This document shows positions 35,441 through 44,389 of a stretch of DNA of 64,000 nt, one piece after another. The notes beneath the pieces are model-generated. The model had not been told where the DNA came from, did no database searches, and saw only the letters and a program-made list of their open reading frames with translations. The DNA lies in NCBI RefSeq assembly GCF_010725055.1, contig NZ_BJKB01000001.1, positions 1-64,000 of the forward strand, written 5' to 3'. The first letter of the stretch is position 1, and every line of letters begins with the position of its first letter. This stretch comes from Gelidibacter japonicus. GTDB lineage: Bacteria; Bacteroidota; Bacteroidia; Flavobacteriales; Flavobacteriaceae. A program made the position numbers and the translations under genes.

Positions 35441-36237
35441 TTTTCGGATTTAAGTTGGAGATTGGATTTAAAACTTATCAGTTTTTCTTTCAGAAACTCA
35501 AGCATTTTAAAATCGTCGTTAATGGTACAAAGCGTGTCAAATTTAGAATCATCGGCACAGAAATAGAAAAACTCATTTCTATGTGTTTTTTCCAAAAAAT
35601 GTGCCTTAAACAGGATTTCTGAAAGATTGGATCTGGCTATACTTAAGCATTTGTCTTTAGTTTCGAGATACACCCTATGCTCTAGCTTTTTGGTTCTTCC
35701 GCTTAATCTGTTCAATATTTTATTGACATTTACGGCGGCTGAAAGGCCATAGAAATAAAAATACTTTCCGTGGTCAGCATCGTACAACCTACGTTCATTT
35801 TGTGTTTTGGGCTTGCCAACATAGCCGGGAATTCCCAAGTCAAAAAAATTAATTTCACGCTCCACTCCTGAATTGAGTAGATCTGAACTCAAATCGCCGG
35901 TCAATATTTTACCCACAACAACTTCATCCAAAGCATTTATTTTTTCAGTAAGGTAAACAGTCATTGCTTTTGAATTGATCATATCTTGACCCACAACTAC
36001 TTTTTTTAACAGATACGAAACTCCTGAAAATGCTAAGGTATCATTCAGTTTTGCGGGGATGGAAAATTCGCCTCTGCTGTTCGTAATGGTAAAAGTATTC
36101 GAGGTGTTATTTAAAACATGAATGCCATCCACATCGTCATTAGCTACGACCTGGCCTTTGACATCGACCGTTTGTCCCATCATAAGGTGAAATCCAACAA
36201 CTAAGAAAAAAGGAACAATGTAGTTACTTTTTACCAC
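35437..36237 (-). CDS. Carboxypeptidase-regulatory-like domain protein, second of three tandem paralogues
   Basis: 266 aa with a signal peptide (to about 22) and the same two-part design: the sandwich domain (IHVLNNTSNTFTITNSRGEF, SGVSYLLKKVVV, KINALDEVVVGKILTGDL) and a helical C-terminus with FFDLGIPGYVGKPKTQNERR and NKILNRLSGRTKKLEH. By eye, more than half of the residues match the 34670 protein in the N-terminal half. GTG start overlapping the upstream gene by 14 nt, so translation of the three is coupled. Confidence 0.78.
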   Translation of the reverse strand: MVKSNYIVPFFLVVGFHLMMGQTVDVKGQVVANDDVDGIHVLNNTSNTFTITNSRGEFSIPAKLNDTLAFSGVSYLLKKVVVGQDMINSKAMTVYLTEKINALDEVVVGKILTGDLSSDLLNSGVEREINFFDLGIPGYVGKPKTQNERRLYDADHGKYFYFYGLSAAVNVNKILNRLSGRTKKLEHRVYLETKDKCLSIARSNLSEILFKAHFLEKTHRNEFFYFCADDSKFDTLCTINDDFKMLEFLKEKLISFKSNLQLKSEK

Positions 36238-37036
36238 CTTCTTTGGCTAAGAATTCTTTACTTTTAACACTGATAAATTCTAAAAACTGAAACTCATTTC
36301 CTGAATTCAAAAGTGAATCATCAACATCCTGGGCTTCAACATAACTGATAAAATCACCAACCTTGTCCTCAGGGATATTAAAATTCTCAACTAAGAACTT
36401 CGTGCTGTATAGATTTGCAAAATCATCATATGAAATTGTAGATGCCATGTCTTTACTGTCTCTCTTCTTCTTGGATTTAAAAATTGGTCTTAAGAATAAA
36501 TCAACAATCCCGATGGCATCAAATCCATATTGTATATTATTTCCAGTTCCGGGCATGGCAACGTTGACCACCTTTGATTTATAGTCATCAGGAAAGTCAT
36601 ACTCATTCATATTTGCCAAACCGAAATAGATGGCATCCAAATCGGGATTAAAAGTTTTGACACTTTCGATATCTACCAGTAGATTTCCGGAGAGATCATA
36701 AGGCAAAATGACCACTTCATCCAGTTTATTGATTTTCTCTACCAAAAACACGGTCATTTTCTTTGTCTTAATGATGTTTTCATCAATGGTCACGGTAAAT
36801 TCTTGAAATTGCAAAGCTCTAAACTCAATAATATCATTTAATGCAACACTAACCGTAAACAATCCATTTTCGTCAGTGAGCACACCTTTTTTAGCGGATG
36901 TATTATAGACTGTGATCCCTTCTAAATCATCACTGTTCACCACAATTTTTCCTGAAACCTCCACGCGTTGTATATTTTGCGCAGTCAATAAGAAGAAAGG
37001 TGTAATGAGAAATAGATAAAGTAAAGCTGTTTTCAT
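36224..37036 (-). CDS. Carboxypeptidase-regulatory-like domain protein, first of three tandem paralogues
   Basis: 270 aa with an ATG start and a signal peptide (to about 19). The sandwich domain has ITVYNTSAKKGVLTDENGLF and EKINKLDEVVILPYDLSGNL, the same frame of motifs as the two downstream paralogues. Its C-terminal part differs more (NMNEYDFPDDYKSK, VDLFLRPIFKSKKK). First gene of a three-gene operon. Function unknown; the repeated LDEVVV-x-LTGDL segment is the best search key. Confidence 0.78.
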   Translation of the reverse strand: MKTALLYLFLITPFFLLTAQNIQRVEVSGKIVVNSDDLEGITVYNTSAKKGVLTDENGLFTVSVALNDIIEFRALQFQEFTVTIDENIIKTKKMTVFLVEKINKLDEVVILPYDLSGNLLVDIESVKTFNPDLDAIYFGLANMNEYDFPDDYKSKVVNVAMPGTGNNIQYGFDAIGIVDLFLRPIFKSKKKRDSKDMASTISYDDFANLYSTKFLVENFNIPEDKVGDFISYVEAQDVDDSLLNSGNEFQFLEFISVKSKEFLAKEGGKK

Positions 37037-37235
37037 AAGATGGAATATTAGTTAGGCTGATAAAGAACGTATGAACTCTCTTAATTAAATTCTAAAGCCT
37101 GATTAAACTTTTGTTAAATTGGTAGATTACTTAAATTTACAACAAAATATTTGAGAATACAGCTATTGCGAACAAATTTCAGGAGGTTTCCTACAACAAA
37201 CCACCTAGTAAATCCATAAGACGAAATACCTATCT

Positions 37236-37943
37236 ATGAAACAGATGATTATTGCCAGTACCTCAACCATACATGGAAGCGGTTATTTAAACTATCTTTT
37301 AGAGGAATTGACTTTCTTTTTCAAAGATGTCGATACAATTTTATTTATCCCGTACGCACGACCAGGGGGCATAAGTCATGACGCATACACAAAAAAGGCC
37401 CAAGAAGCATTTTCAGAAATAGGAAAAAAAGTGAAAGGTATCCACGAGTTTACCAATCCTAAAGAAGCTTTAAATACCGCACAAGGCATTTTTGTTGGGG
37501 GTGGCAATACCTTTGTGTTGGTCAATCAGCTTTATAAAAACAATTTGATCAGCACGCTGCAAGAAGTGATTTTTAAAGGAACACCTTATTTGGGCACAAG
37601 TGCAGGCAGTAATATTTGCGGACTCACTATTAATACGACCAATGACATGCCGATTGTGTACCCACCAAGTTTTAAGACCTTGGCCCTAGTACCTTTTAAT
37701 ATCAATCCGCATTATTTAGATCCTGATCCCAGCAGCAAACACATGGGCGAAACGAGAGAAACACGGATTCAAGAGTTTCATGCTTTTAATTCACAGCCCG
37801 TTGTCGGACTTAGAGAAGGCAGTTGGCTTAAAGTGAACGGTGAGAATATTGTATTGAAAGGCGAATTGGATGCGCGTATTTTTGAATATAATAAGGCGCC
37901 TTATGAAGTGGAAACAGGCACGGATTTGAGTGGGCTGAAGTAG
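37236..37943 (+). CDS. pepE: Dipeptidase E (peptidase family S51)
   Basis: 235 aa cytoplasmic serine peptidase that hydrolyses Asp-Xaa dipeptides. Seen: the oxyanion-side GIFVGGGNTFVLVNQL (about 88-103), the nucleophile elbow YLGTSAGSNICG with the catalytic Ser, and FNINPHYLDP bearing the catalytic His. Length matches Salmonella PepE (229). It is transcribed alone; the upstream 199 nt show no clear -7 box. Confidence 0.9.
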   Translation: MKQMIIASTSTIHGSGYLNYLLEELTFFFKDVDTILFIPYARPGGISHDAYTKKAQEAFSEIGKKVKGIHEFTNPKEALNTAQGIFVGGGNTFVLVNQLYKNNLISTLQEVIFKGTPYLGTSAGSNICGLTINTTNDMPIVYPPSFKTLALVPFNINPHYLDPDPSSKHMGETRETRIQEFHAFNSQPVVGLREGSWLKVNGENIVLKGELDARIFEYNKAPYEVETGTDLSGLK

Positions 37944-38059
37944 TTCTGTCGACAGCCTAATTCGCAGTATCAGTGTCATTATCAATAGTTTAGAGCAAAG
38001 TTAATTCGTGATTCTGATAGCTATCGGAACGTGTCTAAAAAAAAATCCGTAACTGCTTG

Positions 38060-38485
38060 CTAAAGTTTTTTCAAAAAATGATAGCCCAAAATCTCAAAGC
38101 CTTCATTCATATAAAACTTATGCGATGGATGATTTTGCACATAAGTATTCAGTTCTATTGATTGGTAACCCTTTTGGGCCACATAATCATAGATACATTT
38201 CATAAACTGCTTGCCCAAACCTTTCTTTCTATAAGCATCATCAATAATCACATGGTCCAATTCTACACTTCTCCCCGAATAATGACGGGTACAAAACCAC
38301 ATGCCGGCAATCCCGATAAGCTTATCGCCATCATGAAGAGCAGCACACTCATAGTTTTGAGTGACCATTTCAGCAAAACGCTGCTTGAGCACCGCTTCGG
38401 AAATTTTATGATTGTTCAATTTTAGCATCAATGGAATGATCGTATTGATCTGAGAAGGGTCAAGTATTTTGAACGATATGGGCAT
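38060..38485 (-). CDS. GNAT-family N-acetyltransferase
   Basis: 141 aa. The acetyl-CoA site is VIIDDAYRKKGLGKQFMKCI (motif A, R/Q-x-x-G-x-G/A as RKKGLG), followed by the beta-5/alpha-4 part SIELNTYVQNHPSHKFYMNEGFEILGYHF. It could acetylate an amine on a small molecule or protein; substrate unknown. It is divergent from the carboxypeptidase gene at 38561 (75-nt gap). Confidence 0.85.
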   Translation of the reverse strand: MPISFKILDPSQINTIIPLMLKLNNHKISEAVLKQRFAEMVTQNYECAALHDGDKLIGIAGMWFCTRHYSGRSVELDHVIIDDAYRKKGLGKQFMKCIYDYVAQKGYQSIELNTYVQNHPSHKFYMNEGFEILGYHFLKKL

Positions 38486-38560
38486 ACTATAATTTTTAAG
38501 TAAAAATAAATAAATTACTTCAAAACTAAATTGGTTAAGTTTGATTGATTATTTTAAAAT

Positions 38561-39289
38561 ATGAATAGAAAAGATTTTATAAAGACCATCACATTCGGCA
38601 CTGTTGCTGTGGGCATACTTCCTCAATTCGCATTTCACCATTCTGAATTAAGCTATGAGGAACTCATAGGAAAAGGGAGTCCAACACTTTATGGCAACGG
38701 CTTTCAAATAAGAAAGGAAGCTTTTGATGCCTTCACTAAGATGAAAAATGCCGCTCTTCGGGACAAGATATCGATTCAAGTCGTGTCGAGTTATCGGAAT
38801 TTTGCACATCAAAATCGGATCTGGGAACGCAAATACAAAAATTTCACTCAACAAGGTTTAACTCCAGAACAAGCAATTCAAAAAATCATCGAATATTCTA
38901 CCATTCCAGGAACCTCTCGACATCATTGGGGCACGGACATGGATATTATTGATGCCAATGTGGCCCAACCCAAAGACGTCTTGAGCCCGGGTCATTTTGA
39001 AGGGCAAGGCTGTTATGTCAATCTCAAACAATGGATGGATTCGTATTCTAAAGACTATGGGTTTCATTTGGTTTACACCAATAAACCTGGGAGGAAAGGA
39101 TTTAAATATGAACCCTGGCATTATAGTTACAAACCGCTTTCATGCAACTATCTCAAGGCCTACAGGAAATTAAATTTAAAAGAAATTCTCAACAGGGAAT
39201 CGCTGATGGGCCAAGAACATCTGACCAATTCTTTTTTGGACACTTATTACGCTGAAAATATTTTGGACATCAATCCGGAGCTGTTGTAG
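38561..39289 (+). CDS. D-alanyl-D-alanine carboxypeptidase, VanY/M15 family
   Basis: 242 aa. The zinc site of M15B peptidases is visible: SRHHWGTDMDII (His and Asp ligands, about 127-138) and the late EPWHYSYK with Glu and third His (about 188-195). VVSSYRNFAHQNRIW is the usual substrate-side segment. The N-terminus (NRKDFIKTITFGTVAVGILP) resembles a Tat signal with Arg-Lys in place of Arg-Arg, so export could be by Tat or Sec. It trims the terminal D-Ala of peptidoglycan peptides in the periplasm. Confidence 0.88.
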   Translation: MNRKDFIKTITFGTVAVGILPQFAFHHSELSYEELIGKGSPTLYGNGFQIRKEAFDAFTKMKNAALRDKISIQVVSSYRNFAHQNRIWERKYKNFTQQGLTPEQAIQKIIEYSTIPGTSRHHWGTDMDIIDANVAQPKDVLSPGHFEGQGCYVNLKQWMDSYSKDYGFHLVYTNKPGRKGFKYEPWHYSYKPLSCNYLKAYRKLNLKEILNRESLMGQEHLTNSFLDTYYAENILDINPELL

Positions 39290-39298
39290 GTTCAGTCT

Positions 39299-39421
39299 AA
39301 AATCAAGAACCTCGAAGCCCGTCCGACCGGCACGGACGGACAAGCCCACGAAGTATGAATAAGAAATTGCCTTTTCGATCGAGCCAAGCCTCAGAGTGTT
39401 AAAATTCACTGGAGGGTATTA
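39299..39421. repeat. Dispersed intergenic repeat (copy A), about 120 bp
   Basis: Starts AAATCAAGAACCT, contains GTATGAATAAGAAATTG and TTTTCGATCGAG, and ends near CACTGGAGGG. About 80% alike by eye to 48941-49039. Copy A carries a nested hairpin CCGTCCG/CGGACGG at 39319-39339 that copy B lacks. The CGAG..CCTC part can form a small hairpin. Confidence 0.75.
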
Positions 39422-39450
39422 AAAAAGCCTCTTAAAAATAAGAAGCTTTC
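39420..39450 (-). terminator. Terminator of the ankyrin gene
   Basis: AAGCCTCTT (39425-39433) pairs with AAGAAGCTT (39440-39448) with one mismatch. The A-run at 39421-39426 gives a U-tract on the minus strand, 25 nt after the stop. Confidence 0.7.
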
Positions 39451-39474
39451 TCAAATACTAACCCAACTTTCGTT

Positions 39475-39858
39475 CTATGAAAGATTTTTCAAATAGGCCA
39501 AAACATCATTAGCCTTGGATCGTTTGGCATAGTCCATAGCGTTCAAGCCCTTTTCTGATCTCGTTTTTAATTCAGCACCTTCTTTGATTAGTAAGTCCAA
39601 AATCTCTACCCTGTTATACTTGGCAGCGTACATGACGGGCGTCATGCCATTTGAAGATGCATTGACATCAGCACCCAAATCAATTAACTTTTTGACCGTT
39701 TCGAGATCGCCTTTGACAATAGACATGCAAAAAGGGCTGACCGAAATTTTTGTTTTTACAACACTTGTAAGTTGTGAGGTTTCAGTTGTTGGAGCTGCAT
39801 TGGAGATGTGAAAAGCAAAACCTAATGCGATTGCCGAAATAATGATTGTTTTTTTCAT
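39475..39858 (-). CDS. Secreted ankyrin-repeat protein
   Basis: 127 aa with a signal peptide (MKKTIIISAIALGFAFHISNA). About two and a half ankyrin repeats occupy 42-127: SIVKGDLETVKKLIDLGADVNASS, MTPVMYAAKYNRVEILDLLIKEGAEL, LNAMDYAKRSKANDVLAYL. Ankyrins bind proteins; the partner is unknown, and a short periplasmic ankyrin protein may protect an enzyme such as catalase in other bacteria, but nothing here points to that. Monocistronic. Confidence 0.85.
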   Translation of the reverse strand: MKKTIIISAIALGFAFHISNAAPTTETSQLTSVVKTKISVSPFCMSIVKGDLETVKKLIDLGADVNASSNGMTPVMYAAKYNRVEILDLLIKEGAELKTRSEKGLNAMDYAKRSKANDVLAYLKNLS

Positions 39859-40124
39859 GATGAATGATTTTTGATCCGCCCTAACCTAACTTTTCGGTAC
39901 GGACGAGTTAATGATTATTTTTTGATTGTATAAGAAAGACGATTCTAAATCGGATGTGTTACATTATTTATATAAAAACCTCTAAATTTTAACATTTTAT
40001 AAACATTTGGACGATACTTTTAAGAATATCGCAATGACATAAAACACATAGCCCATCTGACTTCTGCGAATTAAATTTATAAGTATTTTAAGCCTTAATC
40101 ATATGCTTTGATTCTTTAAACTTT

Positions 40125-40132
40125 TATCTTTG
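40125..40132 (+). promoter_or_regulatory. -7 promoter element TATCTTTG of gpmI
   Basis: Exact TAnnTTTG box 19 nt before the ATG. The rest of the 293-nt gap (39859-40151) shows nothing else. Confidence 0.6.
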
Positions 40133-40151
40133 GGACTCTAAATAAAGCACC

Positions 40152-41669
40152 ATGAACAAAAAAGTCATTCTTATGATTCTTGATGGATGGGGAAAATCTC
40201 CAGACCCAAAAGTATCAGCCATAGATAACGCCCATACTCCATTTATTGATTCCTTATATACTAAATATCCCAATGCTTCTTTACGAACTGATGGTCTCCA
40301 TGTGGGCTTGCCTGAAGGCCAGATGGGCAATAGCGAAGTTGGGCATATGAATTTAGGTGCTGGCAGAATTGTATATCAGGATTTGGCTAAAATAAATTTG
40401 GCGGTTCAAAACAATACATTAGCACAAGAGCAGGTGTTGGTAGATGCTTTTAAATACGCCAAAGAAAATCAGAAACCAGTTCACTTTTTAGGTCTGCTCA
40501 GTGATGGTGGCGTGCATTCGCACATCAATCACTTATTCGGATTGTTGGATGCTGCAAAAGCATATGATCTTGATCAGGTTTTTGTCCATGCCTTTACCGA
40601 CGGACGTGATGTCGATCCGAAATCAGGCATAGGATTTATAGCACAACTTCTAGACCATATTAAAAATAGTTCTGCCGAATTGGCAACGGTTACAGGTCGT
40701 TATTATGCGATGGACAGGGATAAACGTTGGGAACGTGTCAAATTTGCTTACGATGCTATAGTGAATGGCATTGGAGAAACTTCTACAGATGCCATTCAGT
40801 CCGTACAAAAAAGTTATGACCACGAGGTGACGGACGAATTTATAAAACCAATTGTGATGACTGACCAAAATGGACATCCCAAAGCTAAAATTAAGGATGG
40901 TGATGTGGTTATTTTCTTCAATTTCCGAACTGACCGTGGGAGACAGTTGACTCAAGCCTTATCACAATATGATTTTCATGAACAGAACATGCACAAACTC
41001 GATTTGTATTATGTGACCTTGACCAATTATGATGATGTCTTTAAGGGAATTAAAGTCGTTTTTGAAAAAGACAACCTAACCGAAACTTTAGGAGAAGTTT
41101 TGGAGAAACACCATAAAAAGCAGATCCGCATCGCTGAGACTGAAAAGTATCCACATGTCACATTTTTCTTTTCCGGAGGCCGAGAAGTTCCTTTTGATGG
41201 GGAAAAACGTATTTTACGCAATTCACCAAAAGTTGCCACTTACGATCTGAAACCAGAAATGAGTGCTTTTGAATTGCGGGATGCTTTAATACCAGAACTA
41301 AAAAGCGAGGAGGTCGATTTTGTTTGCCTCAATTTTGCCAATGGCGATATGGTGGGCCATACAGGGGTTATGGCAGCCGCAATCAAGGCCTGCGAAGCGG
41401 TTGATATTGCCGTAAAAGATGTGGTGACCACCGCTTTGGAACACGGATACACCACCTTACTGATTGCCGATCATGGCAACTGCGAAACCATGATCAATCC
41501 GGATGGTTCTCCAAACACCGCACATACGACCAATCCAGTGCCTATCATTTTAATTGATAACGACCTGAAACACATTAACGATGGTATTTTGGGCGATTTG
41601 GCACCAACAATTTTAAAATTAATGGGCATTCCACAACCAAAAATCATGACTCAACATTCGTTGATCTAA
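40152..41669 (+). CDS. gpmI: 2,3-bisphosphoglycerate-independent phosphoglycerate mutase
   Basis: 505 aa, interconverts 3- and 2-phosphoglycerate in glycolysis. Alkaline-phosphatase fold with two metal ions: LMILDGWGKS (Asp11), the phospho-serine loop GQMGNSEVGHMN (Ser61), HAFTDGRDVDPKS, GRYYAMDRDKRW, and the late metal ligands NFANGDMVGHTG and LLIADHGNCE. Length is normal. A single gene with its own promoter; complements gap at 9925 as a lower-glycolysis enzyme. Confidence 0.95.
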   Translation: MNKKVILMILDGWGKSPDPKVSAIDNAHTPFIDSLYTKYPNASLRTDGLHVGLPEGQMGNSEVGHMNLGAGRIVYQDLAKINLAVQNNTLAQEQVLVDAFKYAKENQKPVHFLGLLSDGGVHSHINHLFGLLDAAKAYDLDQVFVHAFTDGRDVDPKSGIGFIAQLLDHIKNSSAELATVTGRYYAMDRDKRWERVKFAYDAIVNGIGETSTDAIQSVQKSYDHEVTDEFIKPIVMTDQNGHPKAKIKDGDVVIFFNFRTDRGRQLTQALSQYDFHEQNMHKLDLYYVTLTNYDDVFKGIKVVFEKDNLTETLGEVLEKHHKKQIRIAETEKYPHVTFFFSGGREVPFDGEKRILRNSPKVATYDLKPEMSAFELRDALIPELKSEEVDFVCLNFANGDMVGHTGVMAAAIKACEAVDIAVKDVVTTALEHGYTTLLIADHGNCETMINPDGSPNTAHTTNPVPIILIDNDLKHINDGILGDLAPTILKLMGIPQPKIMTQHSLI

Positions 41670-41697
41670 TGAATATAGACAAGCAGTTTATTTATTG

Positions 41698-41705
41698 TAT
41701 TTTTG
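41698..41705 (+). promoter_or_regulatory. -7 promoter element TATTTTTG
   Basis: Exact TAnnTTTG box 17 nt before the HAD-family ATG at 41723. Confidence 0.5.
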
Positions 41706-41722
41706 CTCCAAAGCCTTGACTC

Positions 41723-42127
41723 ATGAATTTTCAGAACAGACTCATTATAGCTGTGGATTTTGATGGCACTATTGTAGAAGACCGTTATCCAGGAATTGGA
41801 AAAGCGCGCATTTTTGCATTCGAAACATTAAAGCGTCTCCAGGAAGATGGGCATCGGTTGATTTTATGGACTTACAGATATGGTAAAAGCCTCGATGAGG
41901 CCGTAGAATTCTGTAAACAGAACGGCATCACGTTTTATGCCGTCAATAAAAGTTTTCCAGAAGAAGAGTTTGACAACACCAAAAGTCGCAAAATAAACGC
42001 CGATCTTTTTATTGATGACCGAAATATTGGCGGTGTTCTTGGCTGGGGCGAAGTGTATCAAATCATCACCAAGGAAGAGCCCAAGATCCCAGAGAAAAAA
42101 AGGGGGTTCTTTTCATTTTTCAGATAA
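41723..42127 (+). CDS. Small HAD-superfamily hydrolase (BT0820-like)
   Basis: 134 aa. HAD motif I is AVDFDGTIV (nucleophile Asp12, acid/base Asp14), motif II LILWTYR with Thr, and motif IV ADLFIDDRNIGG with the metal-binding Asp pair. There is no cap domain, as in the Bacteroides BT0820 group. Probably a phosphatase on a small or macromolecular substrate. A basic tail (EKKRGFFSFFR) ends the protein. Its stop abuts the stop of the convergent CoA-transferase gene with no base between. Confidence 0.85.
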   Translation: MNFQNRLIIAVDFDGTIVEDRYPGIGKARIFAFETLKRLQEDGHRLILWTYRYGKSLDEAVEFCKQNGITFYAVNKSFPEEEFDNTKSRKINADLFIDDRNIGGVLGWGEVYQIITKEEPKIPEKKRGFFSFFR

Positions 42128-43399
42128 TCAGGTATTGATCAAATCAAAATACTGCCTATCAATAGATTCTCTATGATTAGGATGTGCAATATTCACTAAG
42201 GCCTTGACCCGGTTTTTAATCGTTTTGCCATACAATTCTGCAATTCCATATTCAGTGACCACATAATTTACATGCGCTCTTGTAGTCACCACTCCTGCTC
42301 CCGGTTTTAAACTTGGAACAATACGACTGATACCCGCTTTCGTTTGGGATGGTAAAGCTATAATCGCCTTTCCTCCATCACTTAATGAAGCGCCTCTGAT
42401 AAAATCCATTTGTCCGCCTACACCTGAATAGATTTTAGACCCAATAGAATCGGCACAAACCTGTCCAGTAAGATCAACTTCTATTGCAGAGTTGATAGCG
42501 ACCATTCGTGGATTTTGTTTGATGATGGACACATCATTGGTGTAATTTGAAGCGCGCATCTCAATAAACGGATTGTCATCAACATAATCATACAAGCGTT
42601 TTGAGCCCATCAAAAAAGTGGCCAATGCTCTGCCCCTATTAATGCTTTTGTAATTGCCATTGATCACGTTGCTCAAAATAAGATCAATTACACCATCACT
42701 GAACATTTCAGTGTGCAACCCTAAATCCTTATGGTTGGTCAATCGGGTCAATACCGCGTTTGGTATACTCCCTATTCCCATTTGCAAAGTGCTTCTATCT
42801 TCAATTAAACCCGCAACAAAATCGCCAATCTTTCCTTCTATAATAGTTGGCTCTGCCATTTCATGAATTGGCAAGGGTTCATCACAATCTACAAATGCAT
42901 CGATCTCAGCTATATGAATAATCCCTGCACCGTGCGTTCGTGGCATTTGCTTATTAACCTGGGCAATCACATATTTAGCATTGTCGATAGCCGCCAACGT
43001 CGCTTCAACAGAAACTCCAAGAGAACAATATCCATGTCTATCCGGAACTGAGACATGGATTAAGGCAACATCCAATGGGATGATGCGGCGCTTAAAAAGC
43101 AAAGGTAGCTCACTTAAAAAAACCGGAGTATATGATCCATTTCCTACTCTTATAGTATGTCTTACGTTTTGACCAATAAAAAAACAATTGACATGGAAAC
43201 TATCTTTCAATTCAGGATTCGCATAAGGCGCTACACCTTCAGTATGTAATTGGCATATTTCGACATGTCTCAGTTCTTCATGTCTATTGGCCAAGGCTTT
43301 TATCAATACTTGTGGAGCAGCCGCCGCCGCTTGTAGATAAACACGATCATTTGATTTTACTGCCTTTACGGCATCTTCTGCAGAAATTGCTTTGTACAT
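42128..43399 (-). CDS. Acetyl-CoA hydrolase/4-hydroxybutyrate-type CoA-transferase
   Basis: 423 aa, family I-type CoA-transferase (Cat1/Cat2/AbfT group). The catalytic glutamate that forms the CoA thioester is expected in LGLHTEMFSDGVIDL (about 231-245), and GVGGQMDFIRGAS plus VVTEYGIAELYGK are the later conserved blocks. Could move CoA between acetyl-CoA and another acid, or hydrolyse acetyl-CoA; the acceptor is unknown. Stop-to-stop contact with the HAD gene means there is no room for a terminator between the convergent genes. Confidence 0.85.
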   Translation of the reverse strand: MYKAISAEDAVKAVKSNDRVYLQAAAAAPQVLIKALANRHEELRHVEICQLHTEGVAPYANPELKDSFHVNCFFIGQNVRHTIRVGNGSYTPVFLSELPLLFKRRIIPLDVALIHVSVPDRHGYCSLGVSVEATLAAIDNAKYVIAQVNKQMPRTHGAGIIHIAEIDAFVDCDEPLPIHEMAEPTIIEGKIGDFVAGLIEDRSTLQMGIGSIPNAVLTRLTNHKDLGLHTEMFSDGVIDLILSNVINGNYKSINRGRALATFLMGSKRLYDYVDDNPFIEMRASNYTNDVSIIKQNPRMVAINSAIEVDLTGQVCADSIGSKIYSGVGGQMDFIRGASLSDGGKAIIALPSQTKAGISRIVPSLKPGAGVVTTRAHVNYVVTEYGIAELYGKTIKNRVKALVNIAHPNHRESIDRQYFDLINT

Positions 43400-43495
43400 A
43401 GTTCTTCTATTTAATTACAAAACTATATAACAAAATCCATTTAAAAACTGTTATATATCATGTTCGTGAACAATGTCCTCCCCATTTATTTTAAT

Positions 43496-43503
43496 TATCT
43501 TTG
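43496..43503 (+). promoter_or_regulatory. -7 promoter element TATCTTTG of map
   Basis: Exact TAnnTTTG box. It overlaps the TTG at 43501 that opens the longer map frame, which makes ATG 43522 the real start. A 12-bp palindrome TGTTCGTGAACA lies at 43461-43472. Confidence 0.6.
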
Positions 43504-43521
43504 CACCATATTTTTTTTACG

Positions 43522-44340
43522 ATGATTATACCAAAAACAAGAGAAGAAATTGAATTAATGCGCGAAAGCGCCTTAATAGTTTCCAAAACTTTGGGCATGT
43601 TGGCCAAAGAAATAAAACCAGGCGTGACCACCATGCAATTGGACAAAATGGCGGAAGAGTTTATCCGTGAGCAAGGTGCAGTTCCAGGATTTTTAGGACT
43701 TTATGACTGTCCATCCACCCTACTTTGCAGCACCAACGAAGCTGTTGTTCATGGGTTGCCAACAAACGTTCCCTTAAAAGAGGGCGATGTGGTGGCGGTT
43801 GATTGTGGCGCCTTAAAGAACGAATTTTACGGTGACCATGCTTATACCTTTGAAATTGGTGAAGTGGCTCCGGAGGTGAAAAAACTCCTCCAAATTACCA
43901 AGGAGTCATTATACGTTGGGATAAGGGAATTTAAAATTGGCAATCGCGTGGGTGATGTGGGTTATGCCATTCAGAATTATTGCGAAGCCGAAGGATATGG
44001 TGTTGTGCGCGAATTGGTTGGACATGGCTTAGGCAAAAAAATGCACGAAGATCCTGAAATGCCGAACTACGGCAAACGCGGACGCGGAAAGAAATTTATT
44101 GAAGGCATGGTTGTGGCCATCGAACCTATGATCAATTTAGGAACACACCGAATCAAACAACTGGATGATGGCTGGACTATTGTGACTTTAGATGGAAAAC
44201 CAAGTGCGCACTTTGAACACGATGTAGCTCTCGTGGATGGCAAACCTGAAATATTGTCAACCTTTGGGTATATTTATGAGGCTCTGGGGATTGTTTCTGA
44301 TGAGGAGGATGAGTTTAGACAAAAAACTTTGGTGCTTTAA
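43522..44340 (+). CDS. map: Methionine aminopeptidase, type I
   Basis: 272 aa from ATG 43522 (MIIPKTREEIELMRES); an upstream TTG in the same frame lies inside the promoter box. Removes the initiator Met. The five metal ligands are visible: VAVDCGALKNEFYGDHAYTF (two Asp), GHGLGKKMHEDP (His), VVAIEPMI (Glu) and HFEHDVAL (Glu). About 20 residues longer than E. coli MAP at the C-terminus. The GxxExxY pseudogene frame follows after a CACAGAG repeat. Confidence 0.93.
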   Translation: MIIPKTREEIELMRESALIVSKTLGMLAKEIKPGVTTMQLDKMAEEFIREQGAVPGFLGLYDCPSTLLCSTNEAVVHGLPTNVPLKEGDVVAVDCGALKNEFYGDHAYTFEIGEVAPEVKKLLQITKESLYVGIREFKIGNRVGDVGYAIQNYCEAEGYGVVRELVGHGLGKKMHEDPEMPNYGKRGRGKKFIEGMVVAIEPMINLGTHRIKQLDDGWTIVTLDGKPSAHFEHDVALVDGKPEILSTFGYIYEALGIVSDEEDEFRQKTLVL

Positions 44341-44342
44341 CT

Positions 44343-44381
44343 ATTTCACAGAGTTACACGGAGATTTCACAGAGATTTCAC
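44343..44381. repeat. CACAGAG-type repeat, left copy
   Basis: TTCACAGAGTTACACGGAG followed by TTTCACAGAGATTTCAC. The reverse complement is found on the other side of the GxxExxY frame (44764-44810), so the two form inverted flanks. Confidence 0.75.
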
Positions 44382-44389
44382 AAAAAAGT

